DNA from: Halobacillus litoralis
GTDB taxonomy: Bacteria > Bacillota > Bacilli > Bacillales > Halobacillaceae
Direction: 5' to 3'
DNA: 64,000 nt
Assembly (NCBI RefSeq): GCF_009856355.1
Contig: NZ_WMEW01000001.1
Span: 1-64,000 of the forward strand
Shown here: in pieces, positions 40,257 to 49,412 of the stretch
Numbering within the stretch: the stretch's first letter is position 1
How the letters are laid out: every line of letters begins with the position of its first letter
Made by a program: the position numbers and the translations under genes
The notes under the pieces: model-generated
What the model was told of the DNA's origin: nothing
The model's database searches: none
Seen by the model: only the letters and a program-made list of their open reading frames with translations

Positions 40257-41798
40257 TTAGACGCCCATCCGGTTAATGATGGTATCGAGCATTTCATCAA
40301 TGACCGTTATGTTACGGGCGGCCGCATTATAGGCGTGCTGATATTTGATCATATTGGCCATTTCCTCATCGAGGGAGACAGAGCTGACCGACTGCCGCTG
40401 CTCCTCTACAGAAGCCTTCAGGGTGCCGGCATTCTTCGACATCCGCTCCGCTTCCTGCGTTTCCACGGCCATCGTTCCAATGATGGATTCATAAAAATGG
40501 GAGAGGGACGCTTCCTCACCGAAAAGAGCGTTGCTATCGTTCTTCACTTCAGCAAGATTCCGGGCGTTTTCCCCGTTCCCTGCCTCATTCGTCACGGCTG
40601 CTGCAATGCTGTCACCGTCTGCTTTGATTTCATCTGTTAGATCAAGCGTACCTGCAATGCCTTCCACGACGCCGTCATCGTCTGCCTGTGACATATCGAT
40701 ATCGAAAAACTTCGGGACAGCCGTTCCGTTATTGATGCTGTTCAAGGACTCCCCGTTTTGATGAACCGTATTGAATGCATCCGCAAAGCCTGTGGCCATC
40801 CGGTCTAAATCTGATAGCATGCTTTCGTAGCTGCCCTTTTTCTCTCCGGCTTCCACAAACCCACCCGATTCGATTAAGCCTTTCAATTTCCCGGGTGAAG
40901 AAAATTCCTCAATCGTGTAAGAGCTCCCCCCTACCGTTATTCCTGCAGCGAGAGCACTGCCTGCCTCATAGGTGACCTCCAGTTTATTCACACCGCCACC
41001 GATGGTCCCGTCTACAAGTGTGGCCGGCGGAGACAAGGCTTTCCCGTCCTGATTGACTAAGGAAATCGTCGCTCTTCCCATAGCCAGGGGACTCGCGGAG
41101 GGGGATGTATCTTCATAGCTCACTTGGACGGTGACGTGCTCGGAAAGCTGGTCGATCAAGCGGTCACGCTCATCATATAAATCATTCGGGACCATCCCGT
41201 GAGGCTCGACCTCACTGATCTGCTCATTGATGTTATGAACCTGATTGGCGATGGAATGGATCGACTTTTCTGTAACGCCCACTTCCCTTTGAACATCCTT
41301 CTGCATCGTTTGGATCGTGTTGGAAAGATAGTTGAACGTATCCGCCACCGCCTGGCCGCGCTGCCGGACGACAGAACGGGCGCCGGAATCCTCCGGGTTG
41401 ACGGACAAATCCTGCAGGGCTCCCCAGAAACGATCCATCGTGCTGGACAAGCCGTCTTCAGAAGGCTCGTTCATGACACTTTCCAGACGCGCAAGGGCGT
41501 CCGACCGCGAATCATAATAGCCCGCTTTACCAGCTTCCCCGCGGTACTGTTGATCAAGAAAACCGACACGTACACGCTCAATGGAAGCCGCCTGCACACC
41601 GCTTCCCATCTGACCGGGAATTTCCGGACGGTTTCTTGAGGCGGCAGGGTAAGGACCGGTCTGCTCGAAATTGACGCGCTGCCTCGTATATCCTTCGGTG
41701 TTGGCGTTGGCGATATTATGGGAGGTTGTATATAAGGCCGCCTGCTGGGTAAACAAGCCGCGTTTAGCTGTTTCAAGCCCGTGAAACGTAGATGTCAT
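40257..41798 (-). CDS. flgK: Flagellar hook-associated protein FlgK
   Basis: A 513-residue HAP1. The N-terminal rod motif TSHNIANANTEGYTRQRVNF and C-terminal SLDEEMANMIKYQHAYNAAA are diagnostic. It joins the hook to the filament. The gene order flgN-flgK-flgL indicates coupled export; FlgN is its chaperone. GAGGAG lies before the ATG. Confidence 0.97.
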   Translation of the reverse strand: MTSTFHGLETAKRGLFTQQAALYTTSHNIANANTEGYTRQRVNFEQTGPYPAASRNRPEIPGQMGSGVQAASIERVRVGFLDQQYRGEAGKAGYYDSRSDALARLESVMNEPSEDGLSSTMDRFWGALQDLSVNPEDSGARSVVRQRGQAVADTFNYLSNTIQTMQKDVQREVGVTEKSIHSIANQVHNINEQISEVEPHGMVPNDLYDERDRLIDQLSEHVTVQVSYEDTSPSASPLAMGRATISLVNQDGKALSPPATLVDGTIGGGVNKLEVTYEAGSALAAGITVGGSSYTIEEFSSPGKLKGLIESGGFVEAGEKKGSYESMLSDLDRMATGFADAFNTVHQNGESLNSINNGTAVPKFFDIDMSQADDDGVVEGIAGTLDLTDEIKADGDSIAAAVTNEAGNGENARNLAEVKNDSNALFGEEASLSHFYESIIGTMAVETQEAERMSKNAGTLKASVEEQRQSVSSVSLDEEMANMIKYQHAYNAAARNITVIDEMLDTIINRMGV

Positions 41799-41815
41799 AA
41801 GTGCTGCTCCTCTGT

Positions 41816-42298
41816 TTAAGCTTTTGAATCAAACAGGGAGCGCTTCGGAGCTTCCTGCCTTTGATTTCCGTAATTCATCGACTGGATGGACGGCTCCAGT
41901 GTATTCAGAGACAGATGGATAAACTGCATCGACTGTTGGATGAGCTCAGCATTCAAAGCCTCCTGCTGCTTCAAGTCGGATAGAACGAAGATGAGCGCTT
42001 CATACACCCGCTGCAGCTCCTCTTTTTCCTCTCCCGAAAGAAGCTCGAGCATGGCTGAAACGGTCTGTTCCTGTCCGGTATATCCCTGCTCTTCAAACCA
42101 CTCAGCCGCCGCTTCCGCCCGCTGCTTTTCGATCTGCTTCACCGCCTGGACATGCTTCCGCTCCTTCTGCAGCAGCTTCTGCATCTCTTCGATGCCGTTG
42201 TGCTTCAAAGCCTCTGTTTTTGCCTGTGATACCGTAAGCAGGCTCTTATGCAGCTGAGTCAGTTTGTTCATTAAAATTGTCATCGTATCGATTGTCAT
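41816..42298 (-). CDS. flgN: FlgN-type export chaperone (YvyG)
   Basis: A 160-residue helical protein with long coiled-coil stretches (LQKERKHVQAVKQIEKQRAE, ELIQQSMQFIHLSLNTLEPS). It occupies the flgN/yvyG place between flgM and flgK and presumably binds the C-termini of FlgK and FlgL before export. AAAGGAG is 8 bases before ATG 42298. Confidence 0.88.
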   Translation of the reverse strand: MTIDTMTILMNKLTQLHKSLLTVSQAKTEALKHNGIEEMQKLLQKERKHVQAVKQIEKQRAEAAAEWFEEQGYTGQEQTVSAMLELLSGEEKEELQRVYEALIFVLSDLKQQEALNAELIQQSMQFIHLSLNTLEPSIQSMNYGNQRQEAPKRSLFDSKA

Positions 42299-42310
42299 GG
42301 TGATGCTCCT

Positions 42311-42574
42311 TTATTCCTTGTTTGAAAAGAAATCGATCATCTTTTTCGCTGATGTTCCGGCATCCACCTGATAATTCCCTGTATTTACATCATGCTTGAT
42401 TTGTTCGACAAGCTTTTGACGCATTGGAGACACCGAATCATTCTCCTGCATCTGCTTCGCCTGCGGGGAGATTTCCAGCTTATCCTTCGCCTGATGGGTC
42501 CTGGCTTCCGTCTGCTGATTCAGCTGCTTTTGATAGGGGTTCATCTGGGTATGATGCGGTCGATTGATTTTCAT
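42311..42574 (-). CDS. flgM: Anti-sigma factor FlgM
   Basis: An 87-residue protein, disordered at the N-terminus (Gln/His/Pro-rich) with the conserved C-terminal sigma-binding region (MRQKLVEQIKHDVNTGNYQV). It holds sigma-D inactive until the hook-basal body is complete. The start ATG 42574 follows GAGGTG; an ATG three codons upstream has no site. It precedes flgN by 12 bases. Confidence 0.92.
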   Translation of the reverse strand: MKINRPHHTQMNPYQKQLNQQTEARTHQAKDKLEISPQAKQMQENDSVSPMRQKLVEQIKHDVNTGNYQVDAGTSAKKMIDFFSNKE

Positions 42575-42642
42575 TAGGTACACCTCACTTACATGTCCGT
42601 TATCTTATAGTTTGTATATCGGAAAAGGAACCGTTCCATCCA

Positions 42643-43071
42643 TCATTCAAATGAATCATATTCAGATGAGTAATAAGTCTTAGCCTTTGGTTTCTCCTGT
42701 TCTTTGATCCGATCAGCAAACTGCTGATTTCGTTCAAGCTGCTTTAGGTTCTGACCAAATTCCTCTGTGCAGGACCCGCAGATCCGCCCTTCCTGAATAG
42801 GTGCTCCACACTTCTCACAGCCGTAATCCAATGAAGGGAACTGTGAAGGATGCAGCCTTTTCTGTTTGACGAATGCACGGATCTGCTTTTCCGGAACGCC
42901 GGTTTTCGCCTCCATTTCATTCACGGAAGCCGTACGGTTGGATTTTTTCCGTAAAAAACCATACACCGTCTGAAAGTCCTGCTCTTCTTTTTTTACACAT
43001 GTCTGGCAGATGGCCGCCGTCCCTTTCATGAATACCGCATGACATCGCGGGCAGTTCGCTAATTCTCCCAT
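42643..43071 (-). CDS. yvyF: Flagellar operon zinc-ribbon protein YvyF
   Basis: A 142-residue protein with an N-terminal zinc ribbon (CPRCHAVFMKG...CQTC), a winged-helix segment (NEMEAKTGVPEKQIRAFVKQ), and a second zinc ribbon (CEKCGAPIQEG...CGSC). This matches the YvyF family found between comF and flgM. It is probably a regulator, but its target is unknown. AGGAGG precedes the ATG. Confidence 0.9.
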   Translation of the reverse strand: MGELANCPRCHAVFMKGTAAICQTCVKKEEQDFQTVYGFLRKKSNRTASVNEMEAKTGVPEKQIRAFVKQKRLHPSQFPSLDYGCEKCGAPIQEGRICGSCTEEFGQNLKQLERNQQFADRIKEQEKPKAKTYYSSEYDSFE

Positions 43072-43146
43072 GTCGATGGTCCTCCTTGTACGCTCTTTCT
43101 TATTATATCGGCTGGAAAATAAGAACCAAAAGTCTTATAGACAGAT

Positions 43147-43809
43147 TCATCGAAAAATTGTAAATGACCGCACCCGGGGGCATCCGTTTTCTTTCAACAG
43201 CGAAGCCATGTGCCGGACCGTCCTTCCTGTCGTATAAATATCGTCAACGATGATGACCGGCTGATTTGTCGGTTTGATCAGGGAAAATGGATTCTCCGCC
43301 TCCATCCTCGCCCTCCTCGTCCGCTTGGACTGCTTTTCCCCGTGGATGCGTTCAAACAGATGAGCCGGGTCTTTTCCGACCATCCTGATCAAGGCTTCGG
43401 ATTGATTAAAGCCGCGCTCCTTTCCGCGCTCCAGGCTCAAAGGAACACAGACAGCCAGATAATCCTCCAGGTTCAACAGCTTCCATTTCTCTTTCATGGC
43501 CGCTTCAAGCGCTTCAACAGCAGCGTAATCGCCGCGGTATTTCCATTTCGCGACGAAGTCTTTGGCAAAAGCATTGTACGTCAATACGGAATGGTTTTGA
43601 TCAAGGACACCGGGGAGCATCTCTTCCCAGCGGGTGCAGTCACCGCAGCGCCCTTTCCCCGGCCTTGAGCACATCGGACAGCATTCATCAGAAATCCGTT
43701 CAAATCCTTCCTCACACGTCACGCAGATTTTCTTTTCGATGCCGGGCAGCAGGAAGTTTGTCCAGTTCACTTCCGGTACGATAGGGGAAAAGCAGAGATA
43801 ACAGTTCAC
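43147..43809 (-). CDS. comFC: Competence protein ComFC
   Basis: A 220-residue protein with N-terminal cysteine clusters (CYLCFSP, CVTCEEGF, CCPMCSRPG, CGDC) and a phosphoribosyltransferase-like domain with VIIVDDIYTTGRT. It works with ComFA in handling incoming single-stranded DNA. Its ATG overlaps the comFA stop by four bases. The comFB gene found between them in B. subtilis is absent. Confidence 0.94.
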   Translation of the reverse strand: MNCYLCFSPIVPEVNWTNFLLPGIEKKICVTCEEGFERISDECCPMCSRPGKGRCGDCTRWEEMLPGVLDQNHSVLTYNAFAKDFVAKWKYRGDYAAVEALEAAMKEKWKLLNLEDYLAVCVPLSLERGKERGFNQSEALIRMVGKDPAHLFERIHGEKQSKRTRRARMEAENPFSLIKPTNQPVIIVDDIYTTGRTVRHMASLLKENGCPRVRSFTIFR

Positions 43810-45221
43810 AGCTTCTGCCCCAGTTTGTTCATCTTTTTCACAGCTTCCACCGCATCCAGCATCTCATCCGTTTTGCCAATGTGGTAAAAACGCACATCAC
43901 CGTCCGGATCGTCAGCGCTTCTCCCCGCGCGCCCGGCAATCTGCACAAGAGCGGCTTCATCAAAAACGACATGACCGGCATCAATAACGTAGACATCAAC
44001 CGAGGGAAACGTAACACCGCGCTCTAAAATCGTCGTTGTCACGAGGATTCGGTACTCTTTATTGCGGAAGCTCTGGATTTTTTCTGCCCGGTGATCGTCT
44101 TCGGCATGGACCGACTTCACCTCATACCCTGCTTCTTTTAAAAAAGAAGCGATCTCTTCGGCCTTTTTGATGGAAGGAAGAAAAAGAAGCAGCTGCCTGG
44201 CTGTTGTCTGCTGGGCCGCGATGGTTCTCAAGAGATGGGCCGGGAGCTGCCCTTTGTTTAAAGAGCGGTGCAGCATGGGAGTCAGCTTTAATGCAGGAAC
44301 AGGGAGAGGATGGCCGTGGAAGCGCCTCGGAATAAATGTGACGGGGAGCGATTTTTGACGGAGCCGCCGCTTCTGTTCTTTTCTCGGTGTCGCGGTTAAA
44401 TAAATGATGGCGGCATCAGGCTTTGCGGCCCTTTTGGCTGCAAAATGAAGCGTGGGATCGTTGTGAAAAGGAAAGGCATCCACCTCATCGATGATGAGCA
44501 CATCAAACGCATGCGCATATCGGAACAGCTGATGGGTAGTGGCAATGACAAAAGGGGCCCGCCCGTTTTTGTCGGGACTATCACCGTACAAAGCCGCTGT
44601 ATCGACCTCAGGAAAAGCCTTCTGCAACCTGGGCTGCAGCTCCCGGACAACATCGGTTCTTGGTGTGGCGAGGCAGATTCGTTTACCGGTTTCCAGTGCT
44701 TTTGTAATCGCAGGAAAAAGGACTTCCGTTTTCCCTGCCCCGCAGACCGCCCACACAAGATGCTCTCCGGAGCCTTTTTGAACCTGTGCGGTAAGATCAT
44801 CGGCCGCCCGCTGCTGGCCGGGAGTCAGCGTCCCCTTCCATGCGCACGGATCCTCATATACAGGCCATTGGACGTTTGCGCTTCCTATATACAATGGCTC
44901 ACATTCCAATACACGTCCCATTTGGATGCAGTTCCGGCAGTACACACAGGTCTTCCCACAGGTTTGATGGGGAAGCTCAGCAAAAAGGTGGGCCTGCGTG
45001 TTCCCGCAGCGGCGGCAGCAGGTTTGAAACAGGTGCTGTTCCATGCTTTCTGTTTTCGTTATGATTCTTTCTGACAACAACATCTGGAGGTCTTTTTCAC
45101 TGTAGGGGATTTCGTGCTGGAGGAGAAGTTTCCCGGCGAGATCAAGATGGGAATGAGGAACAGGGTTGGAGGGGATCCAGGAAAAATTCTGAGGTTTCTT
45201 TCGTTGAAAATACGAGAGCAC
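43806..45221 (-). CDS. comFA: Competence DNA-uptake helicase ComFA
   Basis: A 471-residue DEAD-type ATPase that pulls transforming DNA across the membrane. An N-terminal four-cysteine cluster (CCRRCGN, CGKTCVYCRNC) binds zinc. Walker A is VCGAGKTE, the DEAD-like box is IIDEVDAFPF, and motif VI is QIAGRAGRSADDPDG. The start is a GTG at 45221 after GGAAGGTG. It is the first gene of a comFA-comFC unit. Confidence 0.95.
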   Translation of the reverse strand: MLSYFQRKKPQNFSWIPSNPVPHSHLDLAGKLLLQHEIPYSEKDLQMLLSERIITKTESMEQHLFQTCCRRCGNTQAHLFAELPHQTCGKTCVYCRNCIQMGRVLECEPLYIGSANVQWPVYEDPCAWKGTLTPGQQRAADDLTAQVQKGSGEHLVWAVCGAGKTEVLFPAITKALETGKRICLATPRTDVVRELQPRLQKAFPEVDTAALYGDSPDKNGRAPFVIATTHQLFRYAHAFDVLIIDEVDAFPFHNDPTLHFAAKRAAKPDAAIIYLTATPRKEQKRRLRQKSLPVTFIPRRFHGHPLPVPALKLTPMLHRSLNKGQLPAHLLRTIAAQQTTARQLLLFLPSIKKAEEIASFLKEAGYEVKSVHAEDDHRAEKIQSFRNKEYRILVTTTILERGVTFPSVDVYVIDAGHVVFDEAALVQIAGRAGRSADDPDGDVRFYHIGKTDEMLDAVEAVKKMNKLGQKL

Positions 45222-45246
45222 AGCGTCACCTTCCCTTAGAATAATA

Positions 45247-45275
45247 GAGCCTGCCTGAGTCTCACAGACAGGCTC
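45247..45275 (-). terminator. Hairpin between the DegV-family gene and comFA
   Basis: GAGCCTG / CAGGCTC with a 15-base loop, followed by TATTATT on the minus strand; a weak terminator. Confidence 0.5.
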
Positions 45276-45281
45276 ATATTC

Positions 45282-46127
45282 TCAGGACTGACGATACCAG
45301 CCAAGGCCGATCGCACCCTCACCAAGATGGGTGCCGATGACAGGGCCAAAGTAGCTCAAGGTCACTTCGACATTGGAGTGCCGGGCTTCGATTTCCTTTT
45401 TCAATTCTGCGGCCTCAGCCGGACGGTTGGCGTGAATCAAGGTTGCTTGGTATTCGCCGCCCTCTTCCACCGATTCGGCAAGCAGGGAGAGGATTCGTTT
45501 CAGCGCTTTTTTACGTGTGCGGATTTTTTCGAAGGGAACGATTTTCGTATCCACAAAGTGCAGCACCGGCTTCACCTGCAGCAGGCTGCCGACGAATGCC
45601 TGCGCTCCATTCAAACGGCCGCCCCGCTGCAGGTGGGACAAATCGTCCACCATGAAGTAGGCGTGCATCGTCTCCTTCATTTTCTTCAGACGGGACAAAA
45701 TTTCTTCAGGACCCGCTCCGCGCTCTGCCATATCTGAAGCTTCCAGTGCATAAAAGCCCTGCATGTGGCAGCTGATTTCTGAATCAAACACATGGACATC
45801 AATATCATCGACCATGTCACCGGCGGTCATCATCGCCTGGCAGGTGCCGGATATTCCGCTTGACAAGTGAATGGAAATGACAGCGTCATAGTCCTGGGCG
45901 AGCTCCTCGAGCTTCTGTGTCATGATGCCGATTGAGGGCTGGGAGGTTTTTGGAAGCTTCCCGTCCTCCTTGACCATGTCATAAAAATCATCAGCGTTTA
46001 TATCAATCTCTTCTTGATAGGATTCTTCCCCGAAGATGACGTTCAAGGGGACCATATGTATATGATGGGCTTGTCTTACTTGTTTCGGAAGGTAAGCCGT
46101 ACTGTCCGTTATGATTGCTGTTTTCAT
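45282..46127 (-). CDS. yviA: DegV-family fatty-acid-binding protein (YviA-like)
   Basis: A 281-residue DegV protein, beginning MKTAIITDSTAYLP with the conserved SQPS motif (KTSQPSIG) and HLSSGISGTCQ. The family binds fatty acids and delivers them to FakA for phosphorylation (FakB role). In B. subtilis yviA also lies between degU and comFA. AAGGAGC precedes the ATG at 46127. Confidence 0.92.
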   Translation of the reverse strand: MKTAIITDSTAYLPKQVRQAHHIHMVPLNVIFGEESYQEEIDINADDFYDMVKEDGKLPKTSQPSIGIMTQKLEELAQDYDAVISIHLSSGISGTCQAMMTAGDMVDDIDVHVFDSEISCHMQGFYALEASDMAERGAGPEEILSRLKKMKETMHAYFMVDDLSHLQRGGRLNGAQAFVGSLLQVKPVLHFVDTKIVPFEKIRTRKKALKRILSLLAESVEEGGEYQATLIHANRPAEAAELKKEIEARHSNVEVTLSYFGPVIGTHLGEGAIGLGWYRQS

Positions 46128-46392
46128 CCGACCCAGCTCCTTATAAAAAAATTCCTCTATGATTATATGTACGATATCTTTCTTTTTTCTCCTCCCCTAT
46201 TTTACATGAAGGCCGTTTCCATTGCACCAACAAACTGTAGAGGCGTCCAATGTCAGAGGCTGCCATTCCACCTTTGGGACTACGTTGATAAAGTGATAGA
46301 AGTTATTTTTGTTTCCCGTCACAAACAACATTAGATAGACAGCTGTCAGCCTGGATAGGAGCATTTCTTTTAATTATTGCGGTTTTCTTTCA

Positions 46393-46530
46393 CTTTACAA
46401 AGCAGGGAAGGCAGGGGAATGGCGAGACTCCTGCGGTATAAACATGTTAGGTGAGATCCCGGAAGGCGAAGCCTGAGGAAGCTCACCACATGACCGCGGA
46501 AAGCGAGTGATTCCCCAGCCTCCCTACTCC
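46393..46530. repeat. Interspersed palindromic repeat, second type (copy E)
   Basis: About 138 bp with outer arms GGGGAAT / ATTCCCC and the conserved blocks GGCGAGACTCCTGCGG and CCGCGGAAAGCGAGTG. An inner dyad (GGTGAG...CTCACC) is also present. This form is widespread between genes in Bacillaceae. The rest of 46128-46617 has nothing else recognisable. Confidence 0.7.
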
Positions 46531-46564
46531 AATTTTTGCAAAGGAAACCATCCATTCAACCAAA

Positions 46565-46597
46565 GAAAAAAGCTGTCCGGAGGTTCCGGACAGCTTG
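46565..46597 (-). terminator. Terminator of degU
   Basis: AAGCTGTCCGGA / TCCGGACAGCTT with a 3-base loop, then TTTTTTC on the minus strand. Confidence 0.93.
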
Positions 46598-46617
46598 AGT
46601 AAGGAGCAAATCTGCCG

Positions 46618-47295
46618 TTAAATGACTTCCACCCAGCCGTTTTTAATGGCCGTGACAACCGCCTGCGTACGGTCATTCACATTCATTTTCTGTAAAATAT
46701 TGCTGACATGGTTTTTAACGGTCTTTTCACTGATGTATAACGCTTCTGCTACACCGCGGTTGCTGTTACCGTCCGCCAACAGCTGCAGCACTTCGCATTC
46801 GCGGCGGGTAAGCAGATGAAGCGGTTTGCGGTATTCGATCGTACGATAGCCGCTGCTTCCCTTGCTTTCTGACAAACGGCGGTATTCCGCTACTAGATTG
46901 TGCGTTACCTTCGGATGCAGATAAGAACCTCCCGCGCCGACGACTTTGATGGCATCGATGAGCGCATCGGAGTCCATTTCCTTCAACAGGTACCCCTGTG
47001 CCCCTGTTTTCAAGGCGTGGGTGACATAGTTCTCGTCATCGTGAATGGACAGGATGATGACCTTCATTTCAGGATAACGCTTCGTAATTTCTGCTGTCGC
47101 TTCTACGCCGTTCATGCTTGGCATGTTGATGTCCATCAGCACAACATCCGGCAGATGTTCCTCGACGATCCGCAGTGCTGCATCCCCGTCATCACCTTCG
47201 GCTACAACTTCAAAACTGGATTCGAAGTCGAGGATTCTTTTTACGCCCTCCCTGAACAATTTATGGTCGTCAATCAATACGATTCTGGTCGTCAT
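46618..47295 (-). CDS. degU: Two-component response regulator DegU
   Basis: A 225-residue NarL/LuxR-type regulator. The receiver domain has phosphorylation Asp55 ([13 protein letters not shown]), with [12 protein letters not shown] near its end; the output HTH is [20 protein letters not shown] with [11 protein letters not shown]. It controls exoenzymes, motility and competence. I prefer ATG 47295, 8 bases after AGGAGG, over an ATG two codons earlier that lies only 2 bases from it. It is the partner of degS just upstream. Confidence 0.96.
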   Translation of the reverse strand: MTTRIVLIDDHKLFREGVKRILDFESSFEVVAEGDDGDAALRIVEEHLPDVVLMDINMPSMNGVEATAEITKRYPEMKVIILSIHDDENYVTHALKTGAQGYLLKEMDSDALIDAIKVVGAGGSYLHPKVTHNLVAEYRRLSESKGSSGYRTIEYRKPLHLLTRRECEVLQLLADGNSNRGVAEALYISEKTVKNHVSNILQKMNVNDRTQAVVTAIKNGWVEVI

Positions 47296-47459
47296 GGTCA
47301 TTTCCTCCTGTTTCTCTTACATAGAATGGTTTTTTAGTTCCCCTAACCTATTCTTTGTTCTCTCTCTATCTCTTTTTATGTTTGTTTGTAAATGACACCC
47401 TAATCCTGCTTTCTATTATAAACGATTCAAGTCCATTTACATAGTTTTTCGCGAAATTA

Positions 47460-48599
47460 TCAATTTAACGGCAGGTGAATTGTGACTATCGTCCCTTCAC
47501 CGATGCTGGAATCGATGTTCAGCTCTCCTTCGAGCATCTCGACACGTTCCCGCATCCCCATCAGGCCGAACGATTTTTCCTTCTTATTATTCAAATCGAA
47601 TCCTTTCCCGTTGTCCTTGACGATGATCATTGCACTGGTGGACATGATCTCCACTTTCACTTTGATTTCTTCCGCTTCTGCGTGCTTCACCGCATTCTGG
47701 ACGGCTTCCTGCACGAGACGGAACAATGCGACTTCATATTTGGACTCCAGCCTTCCCTCTTTGCCGAAAGGGGCGAAAGTGATGGTCAGTCCTTCCGTAT
47801 AATCCTGGACGGTTGCCAGGTACTTTTTCAATGTAGGAATTAAACCGAGGTCATCAAGGGCCATTGGACGGAGATCATAAATGATCCGCCGTACTTCATA
47901 AAGGGCCGACCGGACGAGCGAGCGGACACTTTGTACTTCCTGCATCGCATCCTCGATGCCGCGGGCTCTGTATGTTCTCTCCACAAGGTCGGAGCGGAGC
48001 ATGACGTTGGCAAGCATCTGTGCCGGACCATCGTGGATTTCCCTGGATAAGCGGCGGCGTTCTTCTTCCTGTGCTTCAATGATCTGAAGACCGAACTGCT
48101 GCTTCTCTTTCGCTGTCTCCAAGGCATCACTGACGTGTTTGAAGTCTTCCGTTAAGTAATTTAATACGACGGATATTTTTCCGCCCAGCGCTTCCGCACG
48201 TCCGATCGTTTCCTCAAGCTGACGGAGTCTGCGCTCAAGGTCGTCCCTCCGGCAGCGCAGCTGTTTCTCTTTTTCTCTTTTCATCGAGAGTTCCATCTGC
48301 AGGGCGTGGGTTTTTTCATAGACTTCGCGGATTTCTTCCTCTGAATATTTCTGGAACTGACGGCTCACTTCAGATAAACGCTTGCGCGAGAAACGAACCT
48401 TCTGATCCAATTGATCGCCTTCTTCAATATAGGCAGTCACCAGCTTTTTCGTTTCCTGAAGCTCATTGTACAGCTTTTCATATTCCTGACGGGACCCTTC
48501 ACCAATCTCAAAGATTTCGTCTTTGCTGTTGGTAACGGTATCCACCATCTCATCAATAATATGGTCAAGGGCTATGTCCCCTGTTTTCTGTTCGCTCAT
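47460..48599 (-). CDS. degS: Sensor histidine kinase DegS
   Basis: A 379-residue cytoplasmic kinase. A long N-terminal coiled coil (about 15-165, sensing region) leads to HisKA_3 with phospho-His in SREIHDGPAQMLANV, and the ATPase domain has VKDNGKGFDL and FGLMGMRERVEML. It phosphorylates DegU. ATG 48599 follows GGAGGG; earlier in-frame ATGs precede the ribosome site. It diverges from the YigZ-family gene. Confidence 0.96.
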   Translation of the reverse strand: MSEQKTGDIALDHIIDEMVDTVTNSKDEIFEIGEGSRQEYEKLYNELQETKKLVTAYIEEGDQLDQKVRFSRKRLSEVSRQFQKYSEEEIREVYEKTHALQMELSMKREKEKQLRCRRDDLERRLRQLEETIGRAEALGGKISVVLNYLTEDFKHVSDALETAKEKQQFGLQIIEAQEEERRRLSREIHDGPAQMLANVMLRSDLVERTYRARGIEDAMQEVQSVRSLVRSALYEVRRIIYDLRPMALDDLGLIPTLKKYLATVQDYTEGLTITFAPFGKEGRLESKYEVALFRLVQEAVQNAVKHAEAEEIKVKVEIMSTSAMIIVKDNGKGFDLNNKKEKSFGLMGMRERVEMLEGELNIDSSIGEGTIVTIHLPLN

Positions 48600-48754
48600 C
48601 ACAAGTCCCTCCATCAATATTCACATAATCATTCGTAAGTCCCATGTCCATTTATGGGGGTTATGTACAACTTTTCATCCATCATCCTACTATTTGTATG
48701 GTTTGCCCATTTCAAACCCCCTCGATATAATAAAAGCTTAGGAGGTTTTCAACG

Positions 48755-49396
48755 ATGCTGGAAAGTTATTATACCGTAAAACCTGAGGGTTCTGAAGAAA
48801 TCACCATACAGAAATCCCGCTTCATCGGCTATGTGAAGCGGTGTGAAACAGAAGAAGAGGCTCAGGCTTTTATTCAGGAAATTAAAAAGAAACACAATGA
48901 TGCCACCCATAACTGCTCTGCTTACATGATTGGAGAGCACGATCTCATCCAGAAGGCGAATGACGACGGAGAGCCGAGTGGAACGGCCGGTGTACCGATG
49001 CTTGAGGTATTGAAAAAACGCGGTTTAAAGGATACGGCCGTAGTTGTCACCCGTTACTTCGGCGGCATTAAACTGGGGGCCGGCGGGCTCATCCGGGCGT
49101 ATGGATCGACCGCTTCCGAAGCAATCAATACGACCGGTGTCGTCAAACGGCAGCTGATGCAGGAAATCAAGGTGAAAATCGACTATACCCTGCTCGGAAA
49201 AGTGGAAAATGAAGTAAGAAATTCGACTTATACACTCGAAACGGTTAATTACCTCGAAAATGTGGAATTAATAATATACGTAGAAAGCGGACTGGAAGAG
49301 GAATTCGAATCTTGGATGGTCGATTTGACGAGCGGTCAGGCCGCTATCACAAGAGGCGGAACCTCCTACGTAGAATTTGACGTCACACCGGAGTAA
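48755..49396 (+). CDS. yvyE: YigZ/IMPACT-family protein (YvyE)
   Basis: A 213-residue protein of the UPF0029 family. The N-terminal IMPACT domain has KSRFIGYVKR, HNDATHNCSAYM, NDDGEPSGTAG and YFGGIKLGAGGLIRAY; a C-terminal ferredoxin-like domain follows. It may bind nucleic acid or the translation machinery, but its role in bacteria is not settled. AGGAGG precedes the ATG. It is followed by an LCP gene 16 bases later, as in B. subtilis yvyE-tagU. Confidence 0.92.
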   Translation: MLESYYTVKPEGSEEITIQKSRFIGYVKRCETEEEAQAFIQEIKKKHNDATHNCSAYMIGEHDLIQKANDDGEPSGTAGVPMLEVLKKRGLKDTAVVVTRYFGGIKLGAGGLIRAYGSTASEAINTTGVVKRQLMQEIKVKIDYTLLGKVENEVRNSTYTLETVNYLENVELIIYVESGLEEEFESWMVDLTSGQAAITRGGTSYVEFDVTPE

Positions 49397-49412
49397 AGGA
49401 GTTTATTGACGC

